A stretch of 64,000 bases of DNA. Source: an uncultured Christensenella sp. (GTDB lineage: Bacteria; Bacillota; Clostridia; Christensenellales; UBA1242). The position numbers were made by a program, and so were the translations under genes. Positions 18,701-26,035 of the stretch are shown here, one piece after another. The stretch spans positions 183,322 through 247,321 of the forward strand of contig CAJTYR010000002.1 in NCBI GenBank assembly GCA_910584295.1, in the 5' to 3' direction. The stretch's first letter is position 1. Each line of letters starts with the position of its first letter. The notes under the pieces are model-generated. The model worked only from the letters and a program-made list of their open reading frames with translations. It was not told the origin of the DNA and did no database searches.

Positions 18701-19464
18701 TGATTGATAAAAAATGTTTTGATGATAATGAGTTTAGAAACCTCTATTTAAAAGAAAAAAACAGAATTGAAAATGGAGAAGATGTCAGTCTTTTCATCAA
18801 AAATCTTGAAAATGTTCAGGGGGATGAGAGAGATATAATTATCTTCTCAATTGGCTATGCCAGAAATGAGTTTGGCAAGGTTAACGCCACATTTGGTTCT
18901 CTTTCAAATGAAGGTGGAGAAAACAGACTTAATGTCGCAATCACGCGTGCAAAACAAAAAATTTATGTTGTCACAAGCATCGAACCAGAAGGACTTAAAG
19001 TGGATGGTTCAAAGCATATTGGTCCAAAACTCCTTCGAAGTTATTTGACATATATCAGAGCGGTTTCAAATGGAAATACAGAGGAAGTTAAGACTATCTT
19101 GGGTGGTTTTGGAGAGAGTGAGTCTGACAAGCCAAGACTTTCAAATCTTTTGCCAATGGAAAATCAAATCGCAAGCAGACTTGAAAAATTGGGATACAAA
19201 ACTGATTTAAATCTTGGGAATTCAAACAGTAAAATTTCTATTGCGGTTTATGACCGAAAGAAAGATAGATATTTACTTGGTATTGAAACAGATGAGGCAG
19301 TCACAAAAACTTCAAAATCAACTCTTGAAAGGGATGTGTTTAGAAATGAATTTTTGAAGTCAAAAGGGTGGAAGATATTTAGAGTTTGGAGCAGAGATTG
19401 GTGGCATAATCCAAACCAAGTGATTTCCGCAATTGTTAAAGAAATTGAAAAACAGAAAAAATAA
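15712..19464 (+). CDS. DUF4011-like SF1 (Upf1-type) helicase with C-terminal nuclease-like domain
   Basis: 1250 residues. The N-terminus (YKERLIEISGKNRSLYLKN) resembles the DUF4011 opening. Helicase motifs are complete: Walker A GPPGTGKS (about residues 331-338), DEAS motif II (about 830), VVAGDAKQLRPT motif III, VQGDERDIIIFS motif V and VAITRAKQKIYVV motif VI. The final 100 residues, with LGIETDEA and GWKIFRVWSRDWW, match the MTES_1575/Vsr-like restriction-endonuclease fold fused to such helicases. Between motifs I and II lies a long helical insert. Family members with this layout occur near defence genes, but here it is alone, flanked by housekeeping genes. Role in foreign-DNA or RNA degradation is inferred. 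The ATG at 15712 follows GAGAGGAAA. Confidence 0.85.
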   Translation: MKSIYTYYKERLIEISGKNRSLYLKNFNKKNGYDVGRILSSDAELTEEFLDTLLAGKAMPFNFYCKSTRELFVSASNIDLKFPNKQFDDEKERQKYDRQKKEYAKKIFEQEGKDLKTLMREIEEIEKETGRYELYVCWPFVYGAVKNYTLRAPLLMFPVVIDVIDDSNINICLKYGEKIQLNKALMLAIADSKHLNLEDMDMEFDSIKARFGSLQGLVSYLREFGVKLGFKPEKKLHAWGKYGEPSMIAPLEIKNLCLLSRCSLANSIYSDYSALEKKHLTNDSINELLNAKSVKKKTSKCNDLYLINNVDYAQEQVVRKVNESGNMVIYGPPGTGKSQTIVNVISDAICKNKRVLVVSQKKAALEVVFNRLSNLNSKAMFIVDSEKEKRDFYKRCFSSHEEILKSNYNDKLQKEYADLEKKLEAEIANLNAISDCLNKVTPFGLSLQQMYYNSYKLGKKGAEYALYKEMKKDKKLMSLNFNELSSALAILQEKNKAEMYFNYIEEKKKNPFIDAFKEELSVHVVAEAQSKLKRLFASRKALFDVGKYKYARQVLTYYDQVKNDKNSKALIKLIAKYEYPSSQKFLSTSCILFPLYPFAKSNMVKKEKLVKTEVKETLTAVDEYIADYSFLKNILTESGYLLAVDGILNGNNGILRLLLWAVENYVLLTDTCLILKNLDENQKYVLDFAYENGNTYSKYLNILNSILPVRIYHEIIKYEEENHDTLSATVDFENIRARIVSIKKQQNEISKKLALQTFNEDYKKMIDGSSQSKDYIYQIAKKQNFWSIRKTMEVYGDYLFKLFPCWLLSPENVSTILPLKRNLFDVVLFDEASQVFIENTIPSIYRGNRIVVAGDAKQLRPTTTFMKRYMGAGVEDDLDYTTQAALEVESLLDLAVSRYESSNITYHYRSKHEELIDFSNKAFYSGNLQIAPNVSKNIRHKPIERLLVDGTWRDRRNEEEAKKIVELIKSLLKTRKNNETIGVITFNVEQENCIEELIDKKCFDDNEFRNLYLKEKNRIENGEDVSLFIKNLENVQGDERDIIIFSIGYARNEFGKVNATFGSLSNEGGENRLNVAITRAKQKIYVVTSIEPEGLKVDGSKHIGPKLLRSYLTYIRAVSNGNTEEVKTILGGFGESESDKPRLSNLLPMENQIASRLEKLGYKTDLNLGNSNSKISIAVYDRKKDRYLLGIETDEAVTKTSKSTLERDVFRNEFLKSKGWKIFRVWSRDWWHNPNQVISAIVKEIEKQKK

Positions 19465-19490
19465 AAAGATGCACTCGTTGCATCTTTTTT
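19463..19490 (+). terminator. Terminator after the helicase gene
   Basis: AAAAAGATGCA and TGCATCTTTTTT form the stem with a short loop. Confidence 0.9.
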
Positions 19491-19507
19491 GTTTGAAAGG
19501 AGAGATA

Positions 19508-19516
19508 TGATATAAT
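19508..19516 (+). promoter_or_regulatory. Extended -10 promoter, leaderless start
   Basis: TGATATAAT (19508-19516) lies 6 bases before the ATG at 19523, with no good -35. The AAAGGAGAG at 19496-19504 is upstream of this -10 box and would not be in a transcript starting there. Confidence 0.6.
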
Positions 19517-19522
19517 GTTTTT

Positions 19523-20440
19523 ATGAATGAAGAAAGATATGTGCATTTGAATAAATGGCTTAAAAGCAAGTTTGGTCAACGTGTTTTGAAAATTTGCGTT
19601 GATGGTGGATTTACTTGTCCAAATCGCGATGGAAGATGCGGCACTGGTGGTTGTATTTTTTGTGGAGCATCTGGAAGCGGAAAAAGTAAAGGAAGTTTAA
19701 GCATAAAAGATCAAATTGAAAAGCACCTTAAAAGCTATCGTGGACAAAGGGCGGACAAGTTTATTGTTTATTTCCAAAATTTCACAAACACTTATGGGAG
19801 TATAAATTCACTCAAAGAAAAGTATGATGAGGCTCTGTCAGCGAGCGACAAAATTGTGGGACTTTCGGTTGCCACAAGACCAGATTGTGTGGATGAAAAT
19901 GTTGCGAAATTGCTTTCAGAATATAAGAAGAAATATTTTGTTCAAGTTGAACTGGGGCTTCAAACTGCAAACAATGAAACTGCAAAATTTATAAACCGTG
20001 GCTATAAAACCTCAGTTTTTGAAAAGGCTCTTAAAATTTTAAATGCATTTGAAATTGATGTTGTTGCACACATCATGGTTGGACTTCCAAATGAAGACTT
20101 TGAAGATTTGAAAAGAACAGTGAAGTTTCTTAATTCACAAAAATATTCTGGTATAAAAATACATTCCACTTATGTCACACAGAATACAAAACTTTGTGAT
20201 ATGCTTCAAAGAGGAGAATATAAACCTCTTGAACTTGAAGAATATTTAAAAAGCGTAGTTTATGTTTTAACTCATATAAAAAAAGATATTGTAATTCACC
20301 GCATAAGCGGAGATGCTCCAAAGGATGAATTGGTTGCACCGCTTTGGAATTCTCATAAAAAGCTTGTTTTAAACGGCGTTGATAGGCTTATGAGAGAAGA
20401 AAATTTGATGCAAGGTCAGTTTTATGAAAAAAAAGAGTAG
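19523..20440 (+). CDS. Radical SAM protein, TIGR01212/YtqA family
   Basis: 305 residues. Contains the family's unusual cluster motif, Cys in FTCPNRDGRCGTGGCIFC, which supplies the three cysteines binding a 4Fe-4S cluster, followed by GASGSG. Downstream VQVELGLQTANNETAKFINRGY is the SAM/HIN-like pattern shared with Elp3-type radical SAM enzymes. The substrate of this family is not established; RNA modification is often suspected. Gene stands alone behind an extended -10 promoter, without a Shine-Dalgarno sequence suitable for a transcript starting at that promoter. Confidence 0.88.
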   Translation: MNEERYVHLNKWLKSKFGQRVLKICVDGGFTCPNRDGRCGTGGCIFCGASGSGKSKGSLSIKDQIEKHLKSYRGQRADKFIVYFQNFTNTYGSINSLKEKYDEALSASDKIVGLSVATRPDCVDENVAKLLSEYKKKYFVQVELGLQTANNETAKFINRGYKTSVFEKALKILNAFEIDVVAHIMVGLPNEDFEDLKRTVKFLNSQKYSGIKIHSTYVTQNTKLCDMLQRGEYKPLELEEYLKSVVYVLTHIKKDIVIHRISGDAPKDELVAPLWNSHKKLVLNGVDRLMREENLMQGQFYEKKE

Positions 20441-20460
20441 GATTTTTTCCTACTTTTTTC
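20431..20460. terminator. Bidirectional terminator
   Basis: AGTAGGA/TCCTACT stem flanked by A and T runs between two converging genes. Confidence 0.85.
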
Positions 20461-21223
20461 TTAATACATCGACCAAATGTGATCCAGCACCAAGAAGATC
20501 TTGTCTTTCCGCGATTGATAGAACATATTTTTTGTAAACTTCAAAATCTTGTTCTGACATTTTGTTTATTGTTGGACGGATATAGTCTGTTGGTCCATCT
20601 GGAGAAAAGATAATTTTTCGTTTCAATCCACTTTTTTCTTTCAATAAGTTTATGTTTTCAAGAGTGTCATAGCTGTAGAGATCTTCTTCGTTTGTTTTGG
20701 TGTGGAAGTCTTCATCAAGTTTTCCATTTTTGAGGGTTTCCTGCAGGTTTCCTTCCTTAAAAGCATAAGTGATTATTGAATAGTCGTTCATGCAGTAGGC
20801 AACGAAAATAAGTCCATTTGGTTTTGTAATTCTTTTTGCTTCTGAAAGTGCTTGAAGTTTGTCTTCGAAACTGAAAAGATGATACATTGGTCCAAAAAGA
20901 AGAGTTATGTCAAAGCTTTCATTTTCAAGCATTTTGAGATTAAGGGCATTGCCTTGAAAGATAGTGCAGTTTTTACAACGCTCTTCCATAACTCGAACAT
21001 TTTTTTTGACAAGTTCCACTGCTGTCACATCACAACCAAAAGTTGAAAGTGTCTCACTATATCTTCCAGTGCCAGCTCCAATGTCTGCAATTTTCATTTT
21101 TTTGTCAATAAATTTCTTGATATACTCAAGAGTAACAAAAAATTCTACTTGTCCATGTCGAGAAAGCAAGCGTTTATCTTCATTAAATTTGTTGTAGTAT
21201 TGTTCCAATCTGTTCAATTTCAT
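20450..21223 (-). CDS. Class I SAM-dependent methyltransferase
   Basis: About 257 residues. Motif I IADIGAGTGRYSETL, acidic motif II VTAVELV and motif IV FDITLLFGPMYHLF define the Rossmann methyltransferase fold (Methyltransf_11/25 type). The substrate is not evident; small molecules are usual for this subfamily. The start at 21223 (MKLNRLEQ) is preferred over the 5'-extended frame because a promoter lies directly upstream. No Shine-Dalgarno, so probably leaderless. Confidence 0.8.
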   Translation of the reverse strand: MKLNRLEQYYNKFNEDKRLLSRHGQVEFFVTLEYIKKFIDKKMKIADIGAGTGRYSETLSTFGCDVTAVELVKKNVRVMEERCKNCTIFQGNALNLKMLENESFDITLLFGPMYHLFSFEDKLQALSEAKRITKPNGLIFVAYCMNDYSIITYAFKEGNLQETLKNGKLDEDFHTKTNEEDLYSYDTLENINLLKEKSGLKRKIIFSPDGPTDYIRPTINKMSEQDFEVYKKYVLSIAERQDLLGAGSHLVDVLRKK

Positions 21224-21230
21224 CAAGATT

Positions 21231-21259
21231 ATTTTAGCATTTGAAAAAAAACTATGCAA
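21231..21259 (-). promoter_or_regulatory. Promoter of the methyltransferase gene
   Basis: Minus strand: TTGCAT (21259-21254), 17-base spacer, extended TGC-TAAAAT (-10 at 21236-21231), 7 bases before the ATG. Confidence 0.6.
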
Positions 21260-21287
21260 GCAATGTGAGCAAAAATAGGTTTTAAGT

Positions 21288-21315
21288 TTGATGTCGCGTG
21301 CTTTTGTGATATAAT
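21288..21315 (+). promoter_or_regulatory. Promoter of the Smr-domain gene, leaderless start
   Basis: TTGATG (21288-21293), 16-base spacer, TATAAT (21310-21315) with TG upstream. The ATG at 21322 falls at the predicted transcription start. Confidence 0.65.
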
Positions 21316-21321
21316 CCTAGT

Positions 21322-21657
21322 ATGAGAACTTTAAATCTTGAAAAGGGGAATTTCACGGTTGACCATGCTCTTGCAATGGTTGAGATCGAAATTGAAAACG
21401 CAAAAAGAGAGGGAATTGTTGCAATAAAGATTGTTCATGGTTATGGCTCGCATGGGGTGGGTGGGGCAATACTTTTGGCACTTCGTCCACGCCTTTCAAA
21501 TTGGAAACGCATTGGATTTATTCGAAATTTTTTCTTTGGAGATAAGTGGAATTTGTTTGATGCAGATACACAGCGTATTTTGCAAAAAGATAAATCAATT
21601 TATGGTGATAAAGATTTTTATTGCAACAATCCAGGCATAACAATTATTGAGGTTTAA
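21322..21657 (+). CDS. Small stand-alone Smr (MutS2 C-terminal-like) domain protein
   Basis: 111 residues. The segment VDHALAMVEIEIENAKREGIVAIKIVHGYGSHGVGGAI follows the Smr-domain pattern (helix with spaced small residues, then the KIVHGYG-type loop in place of the usual HGxG). Smr domains nick branched DNA or cleave RNA in ribosome rescue. The usual N-terminal LDLHG is only loosely matched (TLNLEKG), so catalytic activity is uncertain. Single-gene unit with no Shine-Dalgarno. Confidence 0.65.
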   Translation: MRTLNLEKGNFTVDHALAMVEIEIENAKREGIVAIKIVHGYGSHGVGGAILLALRPRLSNWKRIGFIRNFFFGDKWNLFDADTQRILQKDKSIYGDKDFYCNNPGITIIEV

Positions 21658-21689
21658 AAAAATTGTATCAACATGATACAATTTTTATT
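21657..21689. terminator. Bidirectional terminator
   Basis: AAAATTGTATCA/TGATACAATTTTT with a 3-base loop between converging genes. Confidence 0.85.
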
Positions 21690-22560
21690 TTTTGATTTCT
21701 TGTGAAGCTGCGATTTTTTCTTCGCTTCTTTTGAAATATTTTTTATAAGATCTTTTACAGAAATTTTTGTGTGATTTTTGTTCGGTGTTTTCTGGATCGT
21801 TGAAATTATATCTTCCGTTGACCTTCCACTTATTGAACCAACCAATATGAAAAGCATCAACAGGGCACATAAATGAGCAACGCATGCACATTAGACAATT
21901 TTTTCCAAAATGGAAATTGCCTTCTTCATCTATTGTTATGTTGTGAGTAGGACAATTTTTGATGCACATTTGACAATGTAGGCATTTTGCGTTGACTTTA
22001 TATTTTTTGCCATTAAATCTTCCTCCCCAATGTTCGATTCTCATGAACCATGAGATGAAGTTTGGAAAAGGAAAGAAGGAAAGTTTGACCTTTTTCTTGG
22101 ATATGATTTCTTTGCAATCAATTGGAATAAGGCGTTCTGCAGTGTTCCACATGCGATATGCCATTGCATTTGAATGTCTGAAAATCATGTTGTAAGGCAT
22201 GACATAGTGATATTCATTGTTTAAAACAAATCCTCTTCTTTTTAAAATGTGCTTTATTTTTGTTGATGATATGTTGTTTATTTTAAGAGGCTCACCAGAG
22301 GTTTTGATTATGTAGAGTTGTTTCTTTTCAGAGAGTTTTGGCAAGTTTTTGCAAAATGAAACAACATTTGATGGTGCGTTGAAAGCATGAATTGGGTAAG
22401 CTATGCCGACACTGTCAAATTCTTCAAAATTGACAGGGGTGGCACTTTCAATTGGCATTGAGGAGGCATCCCAACCATTCAATTTAAATTCTTCAACAAA
22501 GCGTTCGACGACTTTTTTTGTGTTCCCTGTTCCTGAAAAATAGCATATTATCGTTTTCAT
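21685..22560 (-). CDS. EFR1-family flavodoxin/ferredoxin protein
   Basis: 291 residues. The N-terminal flavodoxin-like domain has the FMN loop FSGTGNTKKV (residues 9-18). The C-terminal part has two 4Fe-4S sets, CLHCQMCIKNCP and CLMCMRCSFMCP. The linker carries a hydrophobic, aromatic segment that could touch the membrane. Electron-transfer role in an anaerobe; partner unknown. Its ATG overlaps the stop of the preceding SDR gene by 4 bases (ATGA), so the two are translationally coupled and probably act together. Confidence 0.88.
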   Translation of the reverse strand: MKTIICYFSGTGNTKKVVERFVEEFKLNGWDASSMPIESATPVNFEEFDSVGIAYPIHAFNAPSNVVSFCKNLPKLSEKKQLYIIKTSGEPLKINNISSTKIKHILKRRGFVLNNEYHYVMPYNMIFRHSNAMAYRMWNTAERLIPIDCKEIISKKKVKLSFFPFPNFISWFMRIEHWGGRFNGKKYKVNAKCLHCQMCIKNCPTHNITIDEEGNFHFGKNCLMCMRCSFMCPVDAFHIGWFNKWKVNGRYNFNDPENTEQKSHKNFCKRSYKKYFKRSEEKIAASQEIKK

Positions 22561-24113
22561 TTGTTTGTCCTTATTTCAGCTTTAAAATTTTTATCCATAG
22601 AGTAGATATAGTTTTCATCTTTTGAGTGAGAATCAAGCCATGCTTGAGCAAAAATCTTGTCTTTCTTACAAAGTCGATCAAAATCCCATTCATATTCAAC
22701 ATATGTGCAATTGAACCAATGTCCAGCTCTTAAAACGGAGAATGCAGTTGCTTCAAATTCTTGATTATCTTGTGTTTTCCATTTCAGTTTTTTGTATATG
22801 TCTCCAGTTTTGAAATCTTTTGAAAGAAGTTCTCCACCATGCATCTTTGCAACTGATACAAGATCTTCTTTTGAGATTTCGCTGTCTTTTTTGTTATAAT
22901 CAAATCCAAGATCAATCATTTTTGCATTTTTGATGTCTTTAAGATTTTTATAATCAAGATCGTTTCCTTCTGGGGTTTTGTTTTCTTTCATGAGATTAAA
23001 GCAACACCATTTTTTTGGAAGTTTTTCATACTCGTCCTTTCCACCAAAGAAAGCAACAAGTTTTGCTTTGTCATCATTCTTATACCAATATGCAGGTGAA
23101 TTATCATCTTTAAAAAGTCTTTGGATGGCAAATTTCGATATTATGGATTTTGGAACAATTTTTCCAAACTTATAATACCAATATTTTTTGCCAATTTCTT
23201 TCCAATAGTCTTTGACATCTTGACTTACATAACCAAAGAGCTCGTCAAGTTTCTGTCCATCATAAAACCAAACGCCATGAAAGTTTCTTGTCGCATTGAA
23301 ATATGGCTTGAAAAAGTCTTTTGCAGATCCGCCAATAAGTTTGAAGCCATCGTTGAGGGTGTCATAGCCAGTGATTTGATTTTCACTTTTGGAGCCAATA
23401 TTGAAGCATTGTTTCCAAAATTTGTTTTTAAGATCTTTTTCGCTGTCTTTTTTGATTATGTTTGCAATCAAAACTCCGCTGTCATGGGCGGTGACCCATT
23501 CAAGAGGTGCATTGAAGCAAGTGTGAAACATCAATCCATCTCCCATGTTGTCTGCGAGCATATGTGTGTGCAACATGGCTGATTGACGCAAAACAGCCCA
23601 ATTTTTAATGTTGGATTCAAGGACGGAGAATTCTCCACGAAGTTTGGTTATTGAATAGACATCTAGGGGGCTTACAAGAAGTGGATCTCCAACTCTTGCC
23701 CAAGGATGAAGATGATTTCTATTTCCATAGAGTGCGACAGTTGATGTGTGAATAAATCTTGGTTGCTTCTCACATTCTTCAATTGCTTGAATCAAATTTT
23801 TGACGCCAATTTCATTGCAATCAATTGCCCATTGCGGATGTTTATCGGCTTTTGGAGGAATTACAGCAGCCAAATTTACTACATAATTTGCATCGCATAC
23901 GATTTTTCTGCATATTTCAAGGTTGTTTAAATTGCCATATACAACTTCAATTTTTGATTTATTTTCATTGCATCTTTTGACAACTTCACGTTTTCTTTTT
24001 TTATCATCTGGCAAAACCAAGATTCTGACTTTTTCTACATTTTCAAGTTTGACAAGTTCTTTTAAAGCTTCACGCCCCATGTTTCCTGTTGCACCTGTAA
24101 GAGTTACTATCAT
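22557..24113 (-). CDS. NAD(P)-dependent extended SDR (epimerase/dehydratase-like) with C-terminal extension
   Basis: 518 residues. Residues 1 to about 300 form an extended short-chain dehydrogenase: nucleotide loop TGATGNMG, the NLAAVIPP segment, and active-site Tyr-Lys in VYSITKLRGE with an upstream HTSTVALYG serine. The remaining 200 residues are an unassigned C-terminal domain rich in Lys, Trp and Tyr. Start ATG behind AAAGGAGATTTTCT. First gene of a two-gene operon with the EFR1 ferredoxin protein; a reductase receiving electrons from that partner is a reasonable inference. Substrate unknown. Confidence 0.82.
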   Translation of the reverse strand: MIVTLTGATGNMGREALKELVKLENVEKVRILVLPDDKKRKREVVKRCNENKSKIEVVYGNLNNLEICRKIVCDANYVVNLAAVIPPKADKHPQWAIDCNEIGVKNLIQAIEECEKQPRFIHTSTVALYGNRNHLHPWARVGDPLLVSPLDVYSITKLRGEFSVLESNIKNWAVLRQSAMLHTHMLADNMGDGLMFHTCFNAPLEWVTAHDSGVLIANIIKKDSEKDLKNKFWKQCFNIGSKSENQITGYDTLNDGFKLIGGSAKDFFKPYFNATRNFHGVWFYDGQKLDELFGYVSQDVKDYWKEIGKKYWYYKFGKIVPKSIISKFAIQRLFKDDNSPAYWYKNDDKAKLVAFFGGKDEYEKLPKKWCCFNLMKENKTPEGNDLDYKNLKDIKNAKMIDLGFDYNKKDSEISKEDLVSVAKMHGGELLSKDFKTGDIYKKLKWKTQDNQEFEATAFSVLRAGHWFNCTYVEYEWDFDRLCKKDKIFAQAWLDSHSKDENYIYSMDKNFKAEIRTNK

Positions 24114-24181
24114 AGAAAATCTCCTTTACAAAAATTTTACATACACATAATAACACACATCTAAAATAAGTGCAAAATGAA

Positions 24182-24238
24182 TTGTTAAAATTTTTTAATT
24201 TTTTTATTTGGTTGCAAAACTTTGTTAAAATTTTTTAA
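24182..24238 (+). repeat. 17-bp direct repeat, two copies
   Basis: TTGTTAAAATTTTTTAA at 24182-24198 and 24222-24238, exactly 40 bp apart (about four helical turns), in the divergent region between the SDR and the kinase-like gene. Could be a regulator site pair; no evidence beyond the repeat. Confidence 0.6.
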
Positions 24239-24273
24239 GTAACGGTTTTTGCTTTGTTGTGGTGGGGCGGATA

Positions 24274-24302
24274 TTGACAATTATGGGGTTCTGTGATACA
24301 AT
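24274..24302 (+). promoter_or_regulatory. Promoter of the kinase-like orphan
   Basis: TTGACA (24274-24279), 17-base spacer, TACAAT (24297-24302) with a TG extension. Confidence 0.75.
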
Positions 24303-24321
24303 CTCTCAAAAGGGGAAAGGT

Positions 24322-25443
24322 ATGTCAATGTCATACAATGAGGCTTTAAATCAATACAAATCTGGGTTTGATGAAAAGTCTTGGAAAGAACATGAGAGAA
24401 ATAAAAAGAAGCTGAAAAGCTTTGCGAAGGTGAAGTTCGTTGGTAAGTCACTTTATCCTATTGAAAACTTGAAAGCTCCAAACGATGTTTTCATGAAAAG
24501 ATTTAAATATATCGCTTTGTCACAAATTCAACGAAATTCGGAAGCTGTGAGAAATATGCGAATGATAAATGAAATCTTAATTCCTATACTTTGTAAACAA
24601 ATTGGGCTTGAAGGTGCAACATATTTAGGTTTCAGCGAAGATGAGAATAAACCAAATTATGAGACCATTATGGACGTTATGAAAAGCGTTAAAATGACTG
24701 ACGGTTTGGTGAGTTTAAATTTTTTGAAAGAGGGCGAGGAACTTTTTGGTGACTGGGAGCTCTATGATTATGGAAGCAAAAGTGGATATAGCTTTGAGGA
24801 GTTGTTGGAGAGGATAAAAACTGAAAAAAGAAAAGACCCAAATCTCAAGTTTGACATTAATGATATAAAAATCAAATTTTTTAAGTTGATTGTGCTTGAT
24901 CTTCTGACCCTTCAACTTGACAGACATGAGGGGAATTTGCCTTTAATATTAAATAAAAATAACAATACTGTTCATTTTGGGATTGTCTTTGACAACGAGT
25001 ATGCCTTTAATATCAAGTCCTTGGAGACGTATAACCTTGAAAATGATGATTTTGAGATGTTGAAAGCTGATGGCAAGGTGGATATGAAAAAATTTATTCT
25101 TCATTATAATCGAAGACTGAAACATGGAGATGATTATATTTGGACAATTTCATCAAATTGCAATATGGATTATATGTCTTGTTTGAGAGATATTGTTAAG
25201 CTTACAATTGTTTCTCCAACTGCAAAGAATCTTTTAACAGAAGTTCTTGCAAAGTTAAGTGTTGAGAAAGCATTTGAAGAGCTGACAGGAAGGGGAGTTA
25301 AGGTTAGCAAGCAATATGAAAGCTTTGTTTCTCAAATTGTTGGTTTTGGGAAGGCTCAATTTGTGAAAGAAATTGCGAAAGCTGATGAAAAAAAGAAAGG
25401 TGTCATTGTAGCAAATACTACTGAGCCGTCAAATAAGATTTAA
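24322..25443 (+). CDS. Unassigned protein with HipA/PI-kinase-like DRHxxN signature
   Basis: 373 residues, no family recognised with confidence. The middle has LQLDRHEGN (D200, H202, N205), followed about 20 residues later by GIVFDNEYAF (D224). This resembles the catalytic and metal-binding D-R-H-x-x-N ... D pair of HipA-type and phosphatidylinositol-kinase-like folds. No clear N-terminal nucleotide loop is seen. Mostly helical and charged, without signal peptide or membrane segment. The ATG at 24322 follows AAAGGGGAAAGG; upstream in-frame codons overlap the promoter. Stand-alone gene with no adjacent HTH antitoxin, so a HipBA arrangement is not supported. Confidence 0.5.
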   Translation: MSMSYNEALNQYKSGFDEKSWKEHERNKKKLKSFAKVKFVGKSLYPIENLKAPNDVFMKRFKYIALSQIQRNSEAVRNMRMINEILIPILCKQIGLEGATYLGFSEDENKPNYETIMDVMKSVKMTDGLVSLNFLKEGEELFGDWELYDYGSKSGYSFEELLERIKTEKRKDPNLKFDINDIKIKFFKLIVLDLLTLQLDRHEGNLPLILNKNNNTVHFGIVFDNEYAFNIKSLETYNLENDDFEMLKADGKVDMKKFILHYNRRLKHGDDYIWTISSNCNMDYMSCLRDIVKLTIVSPTAKNLLTEVLAKLSVEKAFEELTGRGVKVSKQYESFVSQIVGFGKAQFVKEIAKADEKKKGVIVANTTEPSNKI

Positions 25444-25494
25444 GATACATATAAAGATGAATCGTTAAAAATGTTAAATTAATCAAATAACATT

Positions 25495-25522
25495 TTGAGC
25501 AATTTGTCTTTTTTGTTATAAT
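25495..25522 (+). promoter_or_regulatory. Promoter of the deoxyribosyltransferase-like gene
   Basis: TTGAGC (25495-25500), 16-base spacer, TATAAT (25517-25522). Confidence 0.55.
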
Positions 25523-25544
25523 TCATTATGCGAAAGGGGGAAAA

Positions 25545-25988
25545 GTGAAAGTTTTTATTGCAGGTGCTGTGACAGCAGCAAATGAAAATCAACTAAAAAA
25601 ATATAATGTTTATAAGAAAATCTTGATGAATGTTTTTGGAGAAATTAGTCTGACGACGCCAGATGATATTTGGGACTTTAGAAATAAATGTATAAAAGAA
25701 AATCCAAAAGCACAAAAAATTGAGATTGACAAAATGATGACTGACTTTGATTTGCAAAAAATCAGAGAGAGCGATTTGATTGTGTGTGATTTGACAGTGC
25801 GTTCGACTGGTATGGGAATAGAACTTGGAGTTGCACATGAAAACAGAAACAAAGTGGTGTTTTGTTTTGAGGATGGAACAAATGTGAGTAATATGATCAC
25901 TGGAACCTTTTCTTCAAGCAAATTTGTTTCTTACAAAAATTTGAGAGAATTGGAAAAAGAGTTGGTTGAAGCATTGAAAGGTCTATGA
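25545..25988 (+). CDS. Nucleoside 2-deoxyribosyltransferase-like protein
   Basis: 147 residues with the NDT/DUF4406-like fold: MKVFIAGAV start strand, SDLIVCDLTVRSTGMGIELGVAHE carrying the catalytic Glu-type region, then a KVVFCFEDG strand. Enzymes of this fold transfer deoxyribose between bases or hydrolyse nucleotide N-glycosidic bonds. The start is GTG 25545 after GAAAGGGGG. Nucleotide-salvage role inferred. Confidence 0.75.
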   Translation: MKVFIAGAVTAANENQLKKYNVYKKILMNVFGEISLTTPDDIWDFRNKCIKENPKAQKIEIDKMMTDFDLQKIRESDLIVCDLTVRSTGMGIELGVAHENRNKVVFCFEDGTNVSNMITGTFSSSKFVSYKNLRELEKELVEALKGL

Positions 25989-25993
25989 TAGAT

Positions 25994-26030
25994 TAAAAAA
26001 AGCATCCAAAAAACAGGGGTGCTTTTAATT
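25994..26030 (+). terminator. Terminator between converging genes
   Basis: AAAAGCATCC and GGGTGCTTTT pair (one G-U) around an A-rich loop. Confidence 0.7.
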
Positions 26031-26035
26031 TATTT

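Noticed and set aside
24322..25443. HipBA toxin-antitoxin system
   Set aside because: No HTH antitoxin adjoins and the HipA nucleotide loop is not recognisable.
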